Notes under the pieces: model-generated
What the model saw: only the letters and a program-made list of their open reading frames with translations
What the model was told of the DNA's origin: nothing
Databases searched by the model: none
Source of the DNA: Pontibacter sp. HSC-14F20
GTDB lineage: Bacteria; Bacteroidota; Bacteroidia; Cytophagales; Hymenobacteraceae
Direction of reading: 5' to 3'
Assembly: GCF_019599265.1 (NCBI RefSeq)
Contig: NZ_JAHZTC010000005.1
Span: 62,001 to 126,000, forward strand
DNA length: 64,000 nucleotides
In this document: one piece after another, positions 46,202 to 56,132 of the stretch
Position numbering within the stretch: the first letter of the stretch is position 1
How the letters are laid out: each line of letters opens with the position of its first letter
Program-made: the position numbers and the translations under genes

Positions 46202-46245
46202 TTATGTTCCTTTCTCTAAAACGCTTTTGTCTTAGAGTTTACTAC

Positions 46246-48654
46246 TTAATAAATTACCGGATAAGCTTTTGGATCCGCCTCGTGCATGATCTCGTACACT
46301 GCATCGAATACATCTTCCGGGTTCGGCTTAGAAAAGTAATCGCCGTCAGAAGAGTATGGCGGACGGTGCGCATGCGCTGCCAGGCATTGTGGCTTGGAAT
46401 CCAGGTAGCGCCAGGCGCCCTGTTCGTCCACTACCTGCTGCATCATATAAGCTGTAGCGCCACCCGGCACGTCTTCATCAGCAAACAACACGCGGTTGGT
46501 CTTGCGGATTGAATCGGTGATGATGTGCTCCAGGTCAAACGGCAGCAATGACTGCACGTCGATTACTTCAGCAGAGATACCAAACTCCTCCAGCTGGCGA
46601 ACAGCTTCCATCACGATGCGGCACATCGAGCCATACGTTACAATGGTAATATCATCGCCTTCTTTCAGCACTTCCGGCTTGCCCAATGGTACAGTAAACT
46701 CGCCTACATTGCCAGGTATACGCTCTTTCAGGCGGTAGCCGTTGAGGCACTCGATCACCAGCGCCGGCTCGTCAGACTTCAGCAGCGTGTTATAGAAACC
46801 TGCGGCCTGCGTCATATCGCGTGGCACGAGCACATGCATACCTCTGATGCTGTGCAGAATCATACCAATCGGTGAACCGGAGTGCCATATACCTTCCAGA
46901 CGGTGACCGCGGGTACGCACGATCAGTGGCGCCTTCTGGCCACCTTTGGTACGGTACTGCAAGCAGGCTACGTCATCAGACAGAATCTGAATGGCATATA
47001 ATAAGTAGTCGAGATACTGAATTTCGGTGATCGGGCGAAGACCGCGCAGTGCAGCTCCTATACCTTGTCCGATGATAGTACACTCGCGTATACCTGTGTC
47101 GGTCACGCGCAGCTCGCCATGCTTTTCCTGCAAACCGGCAAAAGCCTGGTTCACGTCCCCGATGCGGCCCACGTCTTCGCCGATAGCAAACACACGCGGG
47201 TCACGGGCCAGCATCGCATCGAAGCAGGCCTGCAATACCTCACGGCCGTCCACCAGGGGTGCATCTTCCGCAAATTCAGGCTTGATTTCTTCTACCAGCA
47301 AAGCAGCCTCTTCCGACTGGCTGTATAAATAAGAGTTGAAACGATCGGTGTTCTCGCCCATGGTTTGCTCCAACCAGCCCACCAGTTCACGTTTGGCTTG
47401 GTTGTTTTCGTCGCGCACATAGCGTAACACCTTGCGTACCGCCCTAACAGCGTCGCTACGGATAGGAGTCGATGTTTTGCGAAGCTCCTCGGAAATGGTG
47501 GCAATTTCGGTGATATGGTCGCTGGCAGCTGCCAGGTTATCCATCAGTTTCAGCGCCTCTTCGTGGTCAACTTTAATGCCATCTGCAAAAGCAGCCCAGG
47601 CAGCAGTTCTGGCCTGGCGCACCGCTTCTTTGGCCTCCATCTCAATTTGGTCAAGCTGATCAGCTGTAGCCACACCTGCACTGAGCATCCACTCACGCAT
47701 TTTCACCAAGCAGTCATATTCTGCTTCCCAGTCCAGACGCTCTTTAGATTTGTAGCGCTCATGCGAGCCGGAAGTTGAGTGACCCTGTGGCTGCGTTACC
47801 TCTTCTACGTGCACCAATACCGGCACATGCTCTTCGCGGCATATCTTTACGGCTGCTTCGTAGGCTTCGCAGAGGGCGGCATAATCCCAGCCTTTTACTT
47901 TGAATATCTCGTAGCCCTGCTCCTCGCGGCCGTTGCGCTGGAAACCGGCCAGAATCTCTGAAATACTGCCTTTCGTAGTCTGATACGAAGCCGGCACTGA
48001 AATACCGTAACCATCGTCCCATACCGAAACCAGCATCGGCACCTGCAACACACCGGCGGCATTGATAGCCTCAAAGAACATCCCTTCCGAAGTAGAAGCA
48101 TTGCCAATGGTACCGAAAGCCACCTCGTTGCCGTTCACCGAAAACTGCTGAAAGTGCTGCAGATCAGGGTTCTGGCGATATAATTTGGATGCATAAGCCA
48201 AACCAACCAGGCGGGGCATCTGCGATGCGGTAGGCGAAATATCAGAACTGGAGTTTTTCTGTTCCATCAAGTTCTTCCAGTTCCCCTCTTCGTCGAGCAG
48301 GCGGGTACCGAAGTGACCGTTCATGGCGCGACCGGCTGTGGAAGGCTCTGCCTCTACATCGGTATGCGCATATAATTGAGCGAAATATTGCTGGAGCGTC
48401 AGTTCACCAATGGCAAACATGAAAGTCTGGTCACGGTAATAGCCGGAGCGAAAATCGCCGTTCTGAAAGAACTTGGCCATGGCCAGCTGGGCTACTTCCT
48501 TACCGTCGCCGAAAATACCGAACTTGGCCTTGCCCATAAAAACCTCTTTGCGGCCGGCAAGACTCGCATGACGGCTCTCCCACGCAATGCGGTAGTCGTT
48601 GAGTATTTCCTGGGTGCTTATTCGTTGAGTTATAGATGCTTCAGCAGTTTGCAT
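46246..48654 (-). CDS. Fused alpha/beta E1 component of a branched-chain or 2-oxoacid dehydrogenase
   Basis: Start ATG 48654 (MQTAEASITQRI) gives 802 residues; the frame is open 13 residues further up. The N-terminal half is the TPP-dependent alpha subunit (FGTIGNASTSEGMFFEAINAAGV, then SVWDDGYGISVP). The C-terminal half is the beta subunit (ARDPRVFAIGEDVGRIGDVNQAFAGL, then VIDVQSLLPFDLEHI). The reaction is TPP-dependent decarboxylation of a 2-oxoacid. No E2 or E3 gene is adjacent, so the complex is assembled from separate loci. Confidence 0.92.
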   Translation of the reverse strand: MQTAEASITQRISTQEILNDYRIAWESRHASLAGRKEVFMGKAKFGIFGDGKEVAQLAMAKFFQNGDFRSGYYRDQTFMFAIGELTLQQYFAQLYAHTDVEAEPSTAGRAMNGHFGTRLLDEEGNWKNLMEQKNSSSDISPTASQMPRLVGLAYASKLYRQNPDLQHFQQFSVNGNEVAFGTIGNASTSEGMFFEAINAAGVLQVPMLVSVWDDGYGISVPASYQTTKGSISEILAGFQRNGREEQGYEIFKVKGWDYAALCEAYEAAVKICREEHVPVLVHVEEVTQPQGHSTSGSHERYKSKERLDWEAEYDCLVKMREWMLSAGVATADQLDQIEMEAKEAVRQARTAAWAAFADGIKVDHEEALKLMDNLAAASDHITEIATISEELRKTSTPIRSDAVRAVRKVLRYVRDENNQAKRELVGWLEQTMGENTDRFNSYLYSQSEEAALLVEEIKPEFAEDAPLVDGREVLQACFDAMLARDPRVFAIGEDVGRIGDVNQAFAGLQEKHGELRVTDTGIRECTIIGQGIGAALRGLRPITEIQYLDYLLYAIQILSDDVACLQYRTKGGQKAPLIVRTRGHRLEGIWHSGSPIGMILHSIRGMHVLVPRDMTQAAGFYNTLLKSDEPALVIECLNGYRLKERIPGNVGEFTVPLGKPEVLKEGDDITIVTYGSMCRIVMEAVRQLEEFGISAEVIDVQSLLPFDLEHIITDSIRKTNRVLFADEDVPGGATAYMMQQVVDEQGAWRYLDSKPQCLAAHAHRPPYSSDGDYFSKPNPEDVFDAVYEIMHEADPKAYPVIY

Positions 48655-48762
48655 GTCTTGTCTATAAAAGCTTATAGTGGATTTTCTCTTCAAAAGTACA
48701 GAACATTAGCCTAAAATCAAATTTGGAGCGCCGGTCAGACCGTCACACACCTAGACTTAGAC

Positions 48763-48794
48763 TTGTCTTTTTGTTAAAAGATTTTATATCTTTG
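48763..48794 (+). promoter_or_regulatory. Consensus promoter of the DUF1573 gene
   Basis: TTG (48763-48765) and TATCTTTG (48787-48794) are separated by 21 bp, matching TTG-N17..23-TAnnTTTG. It lies 51 bp before the chosen start. Confidence 0.7.
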
Positions 48795-48845
48795 TTTGTT
48801 TGCAGAACCTCTTTTTTCATTCGCAAAATTTGTTTAATTCGCATC

Positions 48846-49628
48846 ATGAACAGAAAATTTTACTTACTCACAGTACTTAGCCTGCTGCTGGCCGGTTTTA
48901 CGGCCCAGGCGCAAGGCGAACTCAAGTTTGAGAAAGAGACGCATGACTTCGGCAAATTTGCCGAGGGCGTAATCGCTTCTTACGAGTTTGTAGTGAAGAA
49001 CGTAGGCGACAAGCCTGTGGTTATCGCTCAGGTACAGCCTTCCTGCGGTTGCACCACGCCGGAGTGGACCAAAGACCCGATCATGCCGGGCAAAACAGGA
49101 GTGATCAAGGCGATGTACAACAGCAACGGCCGTCCGGGTCCGTTTCACAAGTCAATTTCTGTGATCTCTAATGCTGCTACGCCACAGGCTGTTATCTTCA
49201 TTAAGGGAGAGGTTGGACCAAAAGATTTAAAAACAAGTTTCACGCCGGAACAAAAAGCAAACTCGCCGCGTTTGGCTGTTGGAACTACTTCACACAGCTT
49301 CGGAAAACTTGAAAAAGGACAAAAAGCGGTAGCAAAGTTTACAATCAAAAACACAGGTCGGCAGGACCTGGTAGTGCAGGGCGTGAAGTCAAACTGCAAC
49401 TGCGTAACGTATAAAGTTTCGGAACCAGCATTAAAACCGGGACAGCAGGCAACTTTGGAACTAACCTATATTCCTACAATGTTAAAGGAGCAAAATGAGG
49501 TAGTAACCATCGTTTCAAATGATATCGTAATGCCAGACCTGAAGCTCACGCTTAAGGCGAATATAGTAGAGAGTCTGGCTCAAAAGAATATGTTAAGGGA
49601 GGGCAGTCAGCCGGTACCTTTCAGATAG
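48846..49628 (+). CDS. DUF1573 double-domain secreted protein
   Basis: Start ATG 48846 (MNRKFYLLTVLSLLLAGFTAQAQ) gives 260 residues with a typical signal peptide. The frame opens further to 48723, but that stretch overlaps the promoter. Two tandem DUF1573 domains follow, each with an Ig-like beta layout and a Cys pair (PSCGCTTPEW in the first, KSNCNCVTY in the second). The family is abundant in Bacteroidota and of unknown function, probably in the periplasm or on the surface. The gene is monocistronic with its own consensus promoter and terminator. Confidence 0.88.
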   Translation: MNRKFYLLTVLSLLLAGFTAQAQGELKFEKETHDFGKFAEGVIASYEFVVKNVGDKPVVIAQVQPSCGCTTPEWTKDPIMPGKTGVIKAMYNSNGRPGPFHKSISVISNAATPQAVIFIKGEVGPKDLKTSFTPEQKANSPRLAVGTTSHSFGKLEKGQKAVAKFTIKNTGRQDLVVQGVKSNCNCVTYKVSEPALKPGQQATLELTYIPTMLKEQNEVVTIVSNDIVMPDLKLTLKANIVESLAQKNMLREGSQPVPFR

Positions 49629-49657
49629 TTTTTTTCATAGTTTTATTTTGTACTAAT

Positions 49658-49685
49658 GGCAGTGATTCTATCACTGCCTTTTTTC
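49658..49685 (+). terminator. Terminator after the DUF1573 gene
   Basis: The 8-bp stem GGCAGTGA/TCACTGCC (49658-49665 with 49671-49678) has a 5-nt loop and a run of T. Confidence 0.8.
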
Positions 49686-49902
49686 ATTTTGTACCTTTCC
49701 GCAAAAGCACGTCAGCGTAGCACGATGCAATTTTCAGGTATACGGGTACCTTAATGCAGGCCGAACTTAAAACGCTGGCTCATCAGACATATATTTCCTC
49801 CCCTGCTGCTTTTACAAGGCTCTTTAAATCAGCCGGATGCAGATGCTTAAACATTGTTGAAACAGGATTTGTGTTTAGCCTTTTATTTCAAGATAGATAT
49901 GG

Positions 49903-49910
49903 TATATTTG
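49903..49910 (+). promoter_or_regulatory. Candidate -7 element for ald
   Basis: TATATTTG matches TAnnTTTG and lies 40 bp before the start codon. A good TTG at the proper spacing is not seen. Confidence 0.55.
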
Positions 49911-49950
49911 CGCAGCTTTTCCAATAACTAATACTATAAGAAATAAAGAC

Positions 49951-51063
49951 ATGATTATTGGTGTTCCAAAGGAAATCAAGAATAATGAAAACCGCGTAGG
50001 CGTGACTCCTGCCGGCGTGGTGGAACTGGTGCGCAATGGCCACACCGTGTACGTACAGGCAACCGCCGGCGAAGGCAGCGGTTTCATGGACGATGACTAT
50101 ACCAATGCTGGTGCTACCGTGCTGCCAAGCATCGAAGAAGTATATGGCATCGCCGAGATGATCATCAAAGTGAAAGAGCCGATCGAGTCAGAGTACAACC
50201 TGATCAAAGAAGACCAGCTGCTGTTTACTTACTTCCACTTTGCTTCTCATGAGCCTCTTACCAACGCTATGATCGAGCGCAAAGCAGTTTGCCTTTCGTA
50301 CGAAACAGTAGAGCGCGCTGACAGAAGCCTTCCATTGCTGGTACCAATGTCAGAGGTGGCCGGCCGTATGTCTATTCAGCAGGGAGCCAAGTATCTGGAG
50401 AAACCCCTGAAAGGCCGTGGCATTTTGCTGGGTGGCGTACCGGGTGTGCGTCCTGCTAAAGTAATGATCCTGGGTGGTGGTATCGTAGGCACAAACGCAG
50501 CCAAAATGGCGGCAGGTTTGGGAGCCGATGTTACGATCTTGGACACGAACCTGGCCCGTCTGCGTTACCTGGACGATATTATGCCAGCCAACGTAAACAC
50601 CTTCATGTCAAATGAATACAACATCCGCGAATTGCTTCCTACGCACGACCTGATCATCGGTGCTGTGTTGATCCCGGGTGCTAAGGCTCCTCGTCTGATC
50701 ACACGCGACATGCTGAAGGAAATGCGTCCAGGAACTGTAGTGGTAGACGTAGCCGTTGACCAAGGCGGTTGCATCGAGACCTGTAAGCCAACTACGCACG
50801 AAAACCCAACCTTCATCATCGACGATGTGGTGCATTACTGCGTAGCTAACATGCCAGGTGCTGTTCCTTATACTTCAACACTGGCACTTACCAACGCTAC
50901 TCTGCCTTACGCGATCCAAATTGCGAACAAAGGCTGGAAGAAAGCTTGCGCTGACAGCGAAGAACTGAAAAAAGGTCTGAACGTGGTACACGGCAAAGTG
51001 GTGTACAAAGGCGTTGCCGAGGCTTTCAACCTGGAGTATACAGAAGTTGACTCTATCCTGTAA
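49951..51063 (+). CDS. ald: Alanine dehydrogenase
   Basis: A 370-residue NAD-dependent alanine dehydrogenase that interconverts L-alanine and pyruvate plus ammonia. Family signatures are the N-terminal [23 protein letters not shown], the central Rossmann motif [17 protein letters not shown] (about 170-186) and [12 protein letters not shown]. Length and start agree with the family. It is monocistronic with a terminator. Codon use is noticeably different from some neighbours (fewer motif copies inside), consistent with high expression. Confidence 0.95.
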   Translation: MIIGVPKEIKNNENRVGVTPAGVVELVRNGHTVYVQATAGEGSGFMDDDYTNAGATVLPSIEEVYGIAEMIIKVKEPIESEYNLIKEDQLLFTYFHFASHEPLTNAMIERKAVCLSYETVERADRSLPLLVPMSEVAGRMSIQQGAKYLEKPLKGRGILLGGVPGVRPAKVMILGGGIVGTNAAKMAAGLGADVTILDTNLARLRYLDDIMPANVNTFMSNEYNIRELLPTHDLIIGAVLIPGAKAPRLITRDMLKEMRPGTVVVDVAVDQGGCIETCKPTTHENPTFIIDDVVHYCVANMPGAVPYTSTLALTNATLPYAIQIANKGWKKACADSEELKKGLNVVHGKVVYKGVAEAFNLEYTEVDSIL

Positions 51064-51086
51064 GCAAGTTATAGCCTGATAATAAT

Positions 51087-51127
51087 AGAGCGCCTTCCTG
51101 ATCTGATCGGGAAGGCGCTCTTCTTTT
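51087..51127 (+). terminator. Terminator after ald
   Basis: The 12-bp stem AGAGCGCCTTCC/GGAAGGCGCTCT (51087-51098 with 51110-51121) is followed by TTCTTTTA. Confidence 0.85.
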
Positions 51128-51158
51128 ACACAGCATACCAAATGCGCACCAATTTCGA

Positions 51159-51166
51159 TATCTTTG
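51159..51166 (+). promoter_or_regulatory. Candidate -7 element for the LTA-synthase-like gene
   Basis: TATCTTTG matches TAnnTTTG, 41 bp before the start codon. No clear -33 TTG. Confidence 0.45.
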
Positions 51167-51207
51167 TGTTTTAATGCCGGCCCGCTTCTACCACAGCGGA
51201 AGCCTAT

Positions 51208-53109
51208 ATGCTAAGATTCTCTTACCTGAAAATGTTTGACAGTTCATTTCAACTGCTGCTGCGCCGATTAGGGCTTGTTTTCCTACTCTATACCTTGCTG
51301 CGAGCCGTTTTCTTCCTATTCAACTTCGATTACTTTGCTGAAGCCTCTGCCGGTCAGGTAGCGCTGGCTTTTGTGCACGGACTCCGCTTCGATGTGGCGG
51401 CACTCGTTATTATCAACTCGCTTTTCATACTGCTGTCGCTGCTGCCACATGGCAACCTGCAGCACCCGACCTACCAACAAACGCTCCGGTGGCTGTTTGT
51501 GCTCACCAACGCCCCGTTTATCGCCCTGGCACTGGTCGATGTAGAGTTTTTTAAGTTTATCGGCCGACGGTCAGGTAATGAAATATTCACGATTACGGGC
51601 GATGTGCTGGGTCAATTAGGTCAGCTGGCCAGCTACTATTGGTACATGGGCCTTGTCTTTGCCGGGTTGGTTTTTGCAATATTTAAATTGTACCCCAGGT
51701 CTGGTGCTATACCTGAGCAGGGGCCGGTGCTGTGGCAGCGCTACCTGCGCCTGTTGCTGGTGGCCGGCTTTGTCGTGCTAGGTATACGGGGCGGAATTCA
51801 GCTGAAACCCTTGCGTCCGGCCCATGCATTTGTGCATGAGCATGCTGCTTTGGGGCATCTGTCACTTAATACACCTTTTACTTTTATCAAAAGCATCGGC
51901 AAGACAACTGTAGAAGAAAAGCACTTTTTTGCATCTGATGAGGAATTGCTGGCGCATCTGCCTGTAAAGCCGGGCAGGTATGCTATACCTGCCGGAGCGC
52001 CGCTCCAGGAAAATGTGGTGCTGATCATCCTGGAAAGTTTTGCTTCAGAATATATAGGAGCCCTGAACAACGGCGAAGGCTATACCCCTTTTCTGGATTC
52101 GCTGGCCGGTGAAGGGCTGCTTTTCCGGAACAGTTTTGCCAATGGCCGAAAGTCGATTGAGGCGCTACCTTCCATTCTGTCGGGTATGCCCTCGCTCCTA
52201 TCCGATCCTTATATCACCTCGCCTTACCAGTCCAACACCATTTACAGTGCCGGGCATCTACTACGAAACGCTGGCTATACCACTGCCTTTTTTCATGGCG
52301 CGACCAATGGTACGATGGGCTTTAATCAGTATACTCAAATGGCAGGTATAACGCAGTATTATGGTCTGGATGAATATCCTGCAGAACTTCGGGCAGCGCA
52401 TTTTGATGGCAACTGGGGCATTTTTGACGAGCCATACCTGCAGTACACGGTGCAGGAGATGAGTAAATTTCCGCAGCCCTTCTTCAGCACGGTTTTTACG
52501 CTCAGCTCCCACCAGCCTTATACCGTTCCGGCTCAGTACAAAGGCAAATTTCCGAAAGGTGAACTAGAGATACACGAGTCGGTAGGTTATGCGGACCACG
52601 CGCTGCGGGAGTTTTTTAAGACAGCTTCCAAGCAGCCCTGGTACGAGAACACCTTGTTTATACTGGTGGCTGATCATACCCAGAAAAGTATACGCCCGGA
52701 GTACCAGAACGAGCTGGGCTATCATCGGGTACCGCTTCTACTCTTCCATCCTGCCAAAAAACTGAAAGCTGATGTGCAAAAGGTAACACAACACGTCGAT
52801 ATTCTGCCTACCATGGTAGACTACCTGCAACTTCCTACCGATAAACTGATGCTTTTCGGCCAGTCGGTGCTGGACAGTTCCGCTACCGGACATGCGCTGC
52901 TTTACAATGGCGTTGCATACTACATGGTGCAGCAGGGCGGCGTGGCCGAACTGACGGCAACCGACGAGCTGCGCTTCCATACCTTCCCCGAAATGGCTCC
53001 GGCCCAACAGTCAAATACAGCGCAGGAGCAGCAGTTGAAAGCCTATGTGCAGTACTTCAAAAACAAGATGCTAACCAATGATTTGTACTTCTGGCTGGAG
53101 AAGAAATAA
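51208..53109 (+). CDS. LTA-synthase-type membrane sulfatase family protein
   Basis: A 633-residue protein with five N-terminal transmembrane helices and an extracytoplasmic sulfatase/alkaline-phosphatase-fold domain from about 260. The nucleophile region NGRKSIEALPSILSGMPSLL has a Ser where LtaS has Thr. ILVADHTQK carries metal ligands (Asp, His). Members transfer phospho-head-groups (glycerol phosphate or phosphoethanolamine) to envelope lipids or glycans. Bacteroidota lack lipoteichoic acid, so the acceptor is unknown. Start could also be ATG 51232 (MFDSSF). Confidence 0.85.
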   Translation: MLRFSYLKMFDSSFQLLLRRLGLVFLLYTLLRAVFFLFNFDYFAEASAGQVALAFVHGLRFDVAALVIINSLFILLSLLPHGNLQHPTYQQTLRWLFVLTNAPFIALALVDVEFFKFIGRRSGNEIFTITGDVLGQLGQLASYYWYMGLVFAGLVFAIFKLYPRSGAIPEQGPVLWQRYLRLLLVAGFVVLGIRGGIQLKPLRPAHAFVHEHAALGHLSLNTPFTFIKSIGKTTVEEKHFFASDEELLAHLPVKPGRYAIPAGAPLQENVVLIILESFASEYIGALNNGEGYTPFLDSLAGEGLLFRNSFANGRKSIEALPSILSGMPSLLSDPYITSPYQSNTIYSAGHLLRNAGYTTAFFHGATNGTMGFNQYTQMAGITQYYGLDEYPAELRAAHFDGNWGIFDEPYLQYTVQEMSKFPQPFFSTVFTLSSHQPYTVPAQYKGKFPKGELEIHESVGYADHALREFFKTASKQPWYENTLFILVADHTQKSIRPEYQNELGYHRVPLLLFHPAKKLKADVQKVTQHVDILPTMVDYLQLPTDKLMLFGQSVLDSSATGHALLYNGVAYYMVQQGGVAELTATDELRFHTFPEMAPAQQSNTAQEQQLKAYVQYFKNKMLTNDLYFWLEKK

Positions 53110-53147
53110 AGGGAAACAAATCCTAAGCGCTTTGTTAATGACAAGTG

Positions 53148-53600
53148 CTATACCTGTGCTTCAAAAGTAGGTATACCTTGCAGGGGTGTATACTGGCGCG
53201 TCTCAAAATCCACTTCCCAACAATAGTGCTCCAGACCGTTGGTGATGGCCACATACCTGGCCTGCAATACCTGATTGTAGACCGACGCCTGCCTGACTAC
53301 CTCCTGCGTAATGGGCACATGGGCGGCCTTGCACTCCACAAGCAGGTATGGCTTGCCCGATTGATCGTATACGCACATATCGGTGCGTTTCTGCAACTTG
53401 TTATAGGTGGTGCCCCGTTCTATACTGATAAGGCTTTTAGGGTAGCGATGCGTACCGATCAGGAAATGCACAAAGTGCTGTCTTACCCACTCTTCCGGCG
53501 TCAGCAGCACATATTTACGCCTCAAGGCGTCAAAAATCATGATATTAGCGCCAGAATGCTTAATTTTGTATTCAAACGTCGGTAAATTCAGCATTTCCAT
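53148..53600 (-). CDS. HsdR_N-type (type I restriction R N-terminal) nuclease-fold protein
   Basis: Start ATG 53600 (MEMLNLPTFEYKIK) gives 150 residues; the frame opens further to 53651 but the extension is weak. The domain matches the type I restriction enzyme R-subunit N-terminal / PD-(D/E)XK fold: RTDMCVYDQSGKPYLLVECKAAH gives D and the E-x-K pair. It is a free-standing domain with no HsdM/HsdS or helicase nearby. It is divergently placed next to AMP nucleosidase. Many Bacteroidota carry this gene as a single housekeeping-type copy; its role is unknown. Confidence 0.85.
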   Translation of the reverse strand: MEMLNLPTFEYKIKHSGANIMIFDALRRKYVLLTPEEWVRQHFVHFLIGTHRYPKSLISIERGTTYNKLQKRTDMCVYDQSGKPYLLVECKAAHVPITQEVVRQASVYNQVLQARYVAITNGLEHYCWEVDFETRQYTPLQGIPTFEAQV

Positions 53601-53688
53601 TCCGCAATTTACCAATTTTAACGCCTCCGCCCCAGCAAACTCCTTTGCCAAGGCGGCTTTTTTATACCTAATTACTTATATTTAAAAC

Positions 53689-54462
53689 ATGAAGACCAAA
53701 GAAGAAATTGTAGGTGACTGGTTACCAAGGTATACCGGTGTGCCTTTGAACGAATTTGGCGAGTATATCCTGCTCACCAACTTCATTAACTACGTGCGTA
53801 TGTTCGCCGACCGGTTCGGCGTGGAGATAAGAGGCCTGGACAAACCGATGCAAACAGCTACGGCCAATAACATCACCATCATCAACTTCGGTATGGGTAG
53901 TGCCATGGCGGCCACTGTGATGGACCTGCTGTCGGCTATTAAACCAAAGGCAGCCCTTTTCCTGGGTAAGTGTGGTGGTTTGAAAAGAAAAACGGCTATT
54001 GGTGACCTGATTCTACCAATTGCGGCCATTCGTGGCGAGGGTACATCTGATGACTACCTGCCACCAGAAATTCCTGCTTTGCCTTCGTTCCGTCTGCAGC
54101 GTGCCGTTTCGTCCATGATCAAAAAACACGAAATGGACTACTGGACCGGTACCGTTTACACTACGAATCGCCGGGTGTGGGAGCACGACGAGGATTTTAA
54201 AGAATACCTGCGCCAGATCCGCGCCATGGGCATCGACATGGAGACTGCTACGATCTTTACCGTAGGCTTTATCAATGAAATTCCGCACGGCGCCCTGCTG
54301 CTTGTATCGGACAACCCGATGATTCCGGAAGGTGTAAAGACTTCTGAAAGCGACAAACTGGTAACGACCAATTATGTAGAAAAACACCTGAGCATCGGTA
54401 TAGACTCCCTGATCGAACTGATCAACTCGGGCGAATCAGTGAAACATATGCGTTTCGAATAA
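53689..54462 (+). CDS. amn: AMP nucleosidase
   Basis: A 257-residue nucleoside phosphorylase-fold enzyme of the short Bacteroidota AMP nucleosidase type. It has FGMGSAMAATVMDLL, ALFLGKCGGL, and MGIDMETATIFTVGF with the Met-Glu substrate contact, then LLVSDNP with the catalytic Asp. It cleaves AMP to adenine and ribose-5-phosphate. The amidohydrolase gene begins 8 bp later, so the two are co-transcribed. Confidence 0.9.
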   Translation: MKTKEEIVGDWLPRYTGVPLNEFGEYILLTNFINYVRMFADRFGVEIRGLDKPMQTATANNITIINFGMGSAMAATVMDLLSAIKPKAALFLGKCGGLKRKTAIGDLILPIAAIRGEGTSDDYLPPEIPALPSFRLQRAVSSMIKKHEMDYWTGTVYTTNRRVWEHDEDFKEYLRQIRAMGIDMETATIFTVGFINEIPHGALLLVSDNPMIPEGVKTSESDKLVTTNYVEKHLSIGIDSLIELINSGESVKHMRFE

Positions 54463-54470
54463 GCAGATAC

Positions 54471-56132
54471 ATGAAAAAAACACTACGCTCTTTTGCAGCC
54501 ACTGCCCTATTGAGCCTCAGCCTCCTGAGTAGCTGCAACTCCACTAACTCCGGCGGCGAGTCAGTTGACCTGATCGTGTACAATGGCAACGTGTACACAG
54601 TGAATGATAATTTTGATCAGGCCGAAGCCTTTGCTGTGAAGGACGGCAAAATCGTAGCCGTAGGAACAACAGCCGACATCCGGGCTAAGTACAGTGCCAC
54701 CCAAGAACTTGACGCCGAAGGTAAAACCATCTACCCCGGCCTGAATGACGGACACGCTCACTTTTACCGCTACGGTCTTGAACTGCAGTCGGCAGATCTG
54801 TATGGCACCGGCTCATTTAAAGAAGTGGTGCAGAAAGTAGTGGACCAGCAAAAAGCCTACCCGGAGGCAGACTGGATCAGGGGCCGAGGCTGGGACCAAA
54901 ACGATTGGACAGTTAAAGAGTTCCCGACCAAAGACACGCTGGACAAACTCTTTCCGGACACGCCCATTATTCTTACCCGTGTAGACGGCCATGCCGCTTT
55001 GGTTAACCAAAAAGCGCTGGACCTGGCTGGCATTACGCCGCAGACCAAAATGGTCGGTGGATTGGTGGAAGTAGAAGGCGGAAAAATGACCGGTATCCTG
55101 ATCGACAATGCCATTGACCTGGTGAGCTCCAAGATACCGGAAGCCGACGAGCAGGAACAGCGTCTGGCACTGATCAATGCCGAGAAAAACTGCTTTGCCG
55201 TAGGTCTTACCTCCGTAGCAGATGCCGGTCTTGACAAGTCAACCGTCGATCTGATGGATGCGATGCACAAAAGCGGCGAGTTGCAGATGCGTGTGTACGC
55301 CATGATGAACCCGGGCAAGACGAACCAGGACCACTATTTTGCGAATGGACCTTATAAGACCGACCGCCTGAATGTGCGCTCTTTCAAGGTATACTCTGAT
55401 GGTGCACTGGGCTCCCGTGGTGCTAGCCTCCTCAAGCCTTATAGTGATAAGCATGGGCATTATGGTTTCCTGCTTGCTTCTGAACAGGAGTTCCGTGATC
55501 TGGCCGCTTTGATGAACCAGCACGGTTTCCAGATGAACACGCACGCCATTGGCGACTCGGCCAACCGTCTGTTACTCGACATCTACGGAGAAGTGCTGAA
55601 GGAGAAGAATGACAAGCGCTGGCGTATAGAGCATTCTCAGATCATTAATCCTGCTGATATGGACAAGTTTGGCAGGTATAGCGTGCTGCCATCGGTGCAG
55701 CCGACACATGCCACTTCGGATATGTATTGGGCTGGTGACCGACTGGGCAAAGAACGCATCGCGCACGCCTACCCTTTCAAGCAGCTGCTCGACCAGAACG
55801 GTTACATTCCGCTCGGTAGTGACTTTCCGGTAGAGGATATCAACCCAATCTTCGGATTTCATGCTGCAGTGGCACGTCAGGATGGGGAAAACTGGCCGGA
55901 AGGTGGCTTCCAGATGGAAAACGCCCTGAGCCGTGAAGAAGCGATGCGTGGCATGACGATCTGGGCTGCAAAAGCTGCTTTTGAAGAGAAAGAAAAAGGC
56001 AGCATCGAGCCCGGCAAGTTCGCCGACTTTATCATCGTGGACCGCGACCTGATGAAAATCCCTAACGACCAGATGCGCGGCCTGCAAGTACTCCGCACCT
56101 ACGTGAACGGCGTACAGGTATATGTGAAATAG
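54471..56132 (+). CDS. YtcJ-type amidohydrolase, lipoprotein
   Basis: A 553-residue metal-dependent hydrolase of the YtcJ/LAF family with an N-terminal lipobox (LLSSC, Cys22). Amidohydrolase features are GLNDGHAHFYRYG (metal-binding HxH), VDGHAAL, MNTHAIGDSANRLLLD, IEHSQIINPADM and GSDFPVEDINPIFGFHAAV. Substrates of the family include aryl-amides and guanidine-like compounds; none can be assigned here. The lipid anchor would place it at the periplasmic face. It lies 8 bp after the amn stop. Followed by a CAGTnA-type repeat and a terminator. Confidence 0.9.
   Translation: MKKTLRSFAATALLSLSLLSSCNSTNSGGESVDLIVYNGNVYTVNDNFDQAEAFAVKDGKIVAVGTTADIRAKYSATQELDAEGKTIYPGLNDGHAHFYRYGLELQSADLYGTGSFKEVVQKVVDQQKAYPEADWIRGRGWDQNDWTVKEFPTKDTLDKLFPDTPIILTRVDGHAALVNQKALDLAGITPQTKMVGGLVEVEGGKMTGILIDNAIDLVSSKIPEADEQEQRLALINAEKNCFAVGLTSVADAGLDKSTVDLMDAMHKSGELQMRVYAMMNPGKTNQDHYFANGPYKTDRLNVRSFKVYSDGALGSRGASLLKPYSDKHGHYGFLLASEQEFRDLAALMNQHGFQMNTHAIGDSANRLLLDIYGEVLKEKNDKRWRIEHSQIINPADMDKFGRYSVLPSVQPTHATSDMYWAGDRLGKERIAHAYPFKQLLDQNGYIPLGSDFPVEDINPIFGFHAAVARQDGENWPEGGFQMENALSREEAMRGMTIWAAKAAFEEKEKGSIEPGKFADFIIVDRDLMKIPNDQMRGLQVLRTYVNGVQVYVK

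Larger units (their letters stand above)
49629..49950. other. 322 bp intergenic region before ald
   Basis: It contains the DUF1573 terminator (49658-49685), one AGGTATA copy at about 49737 and a TATATTTG box (49903-49910). Nothing else was seen. Confidence 0.55.

Noticed and set aside
53148..53600. Type I restriction-modification system
   Set aside because: Only an R-subunit N-terminal-like domain is present; no helicase, HsdM or HsdS gene is in the flanking sequence.
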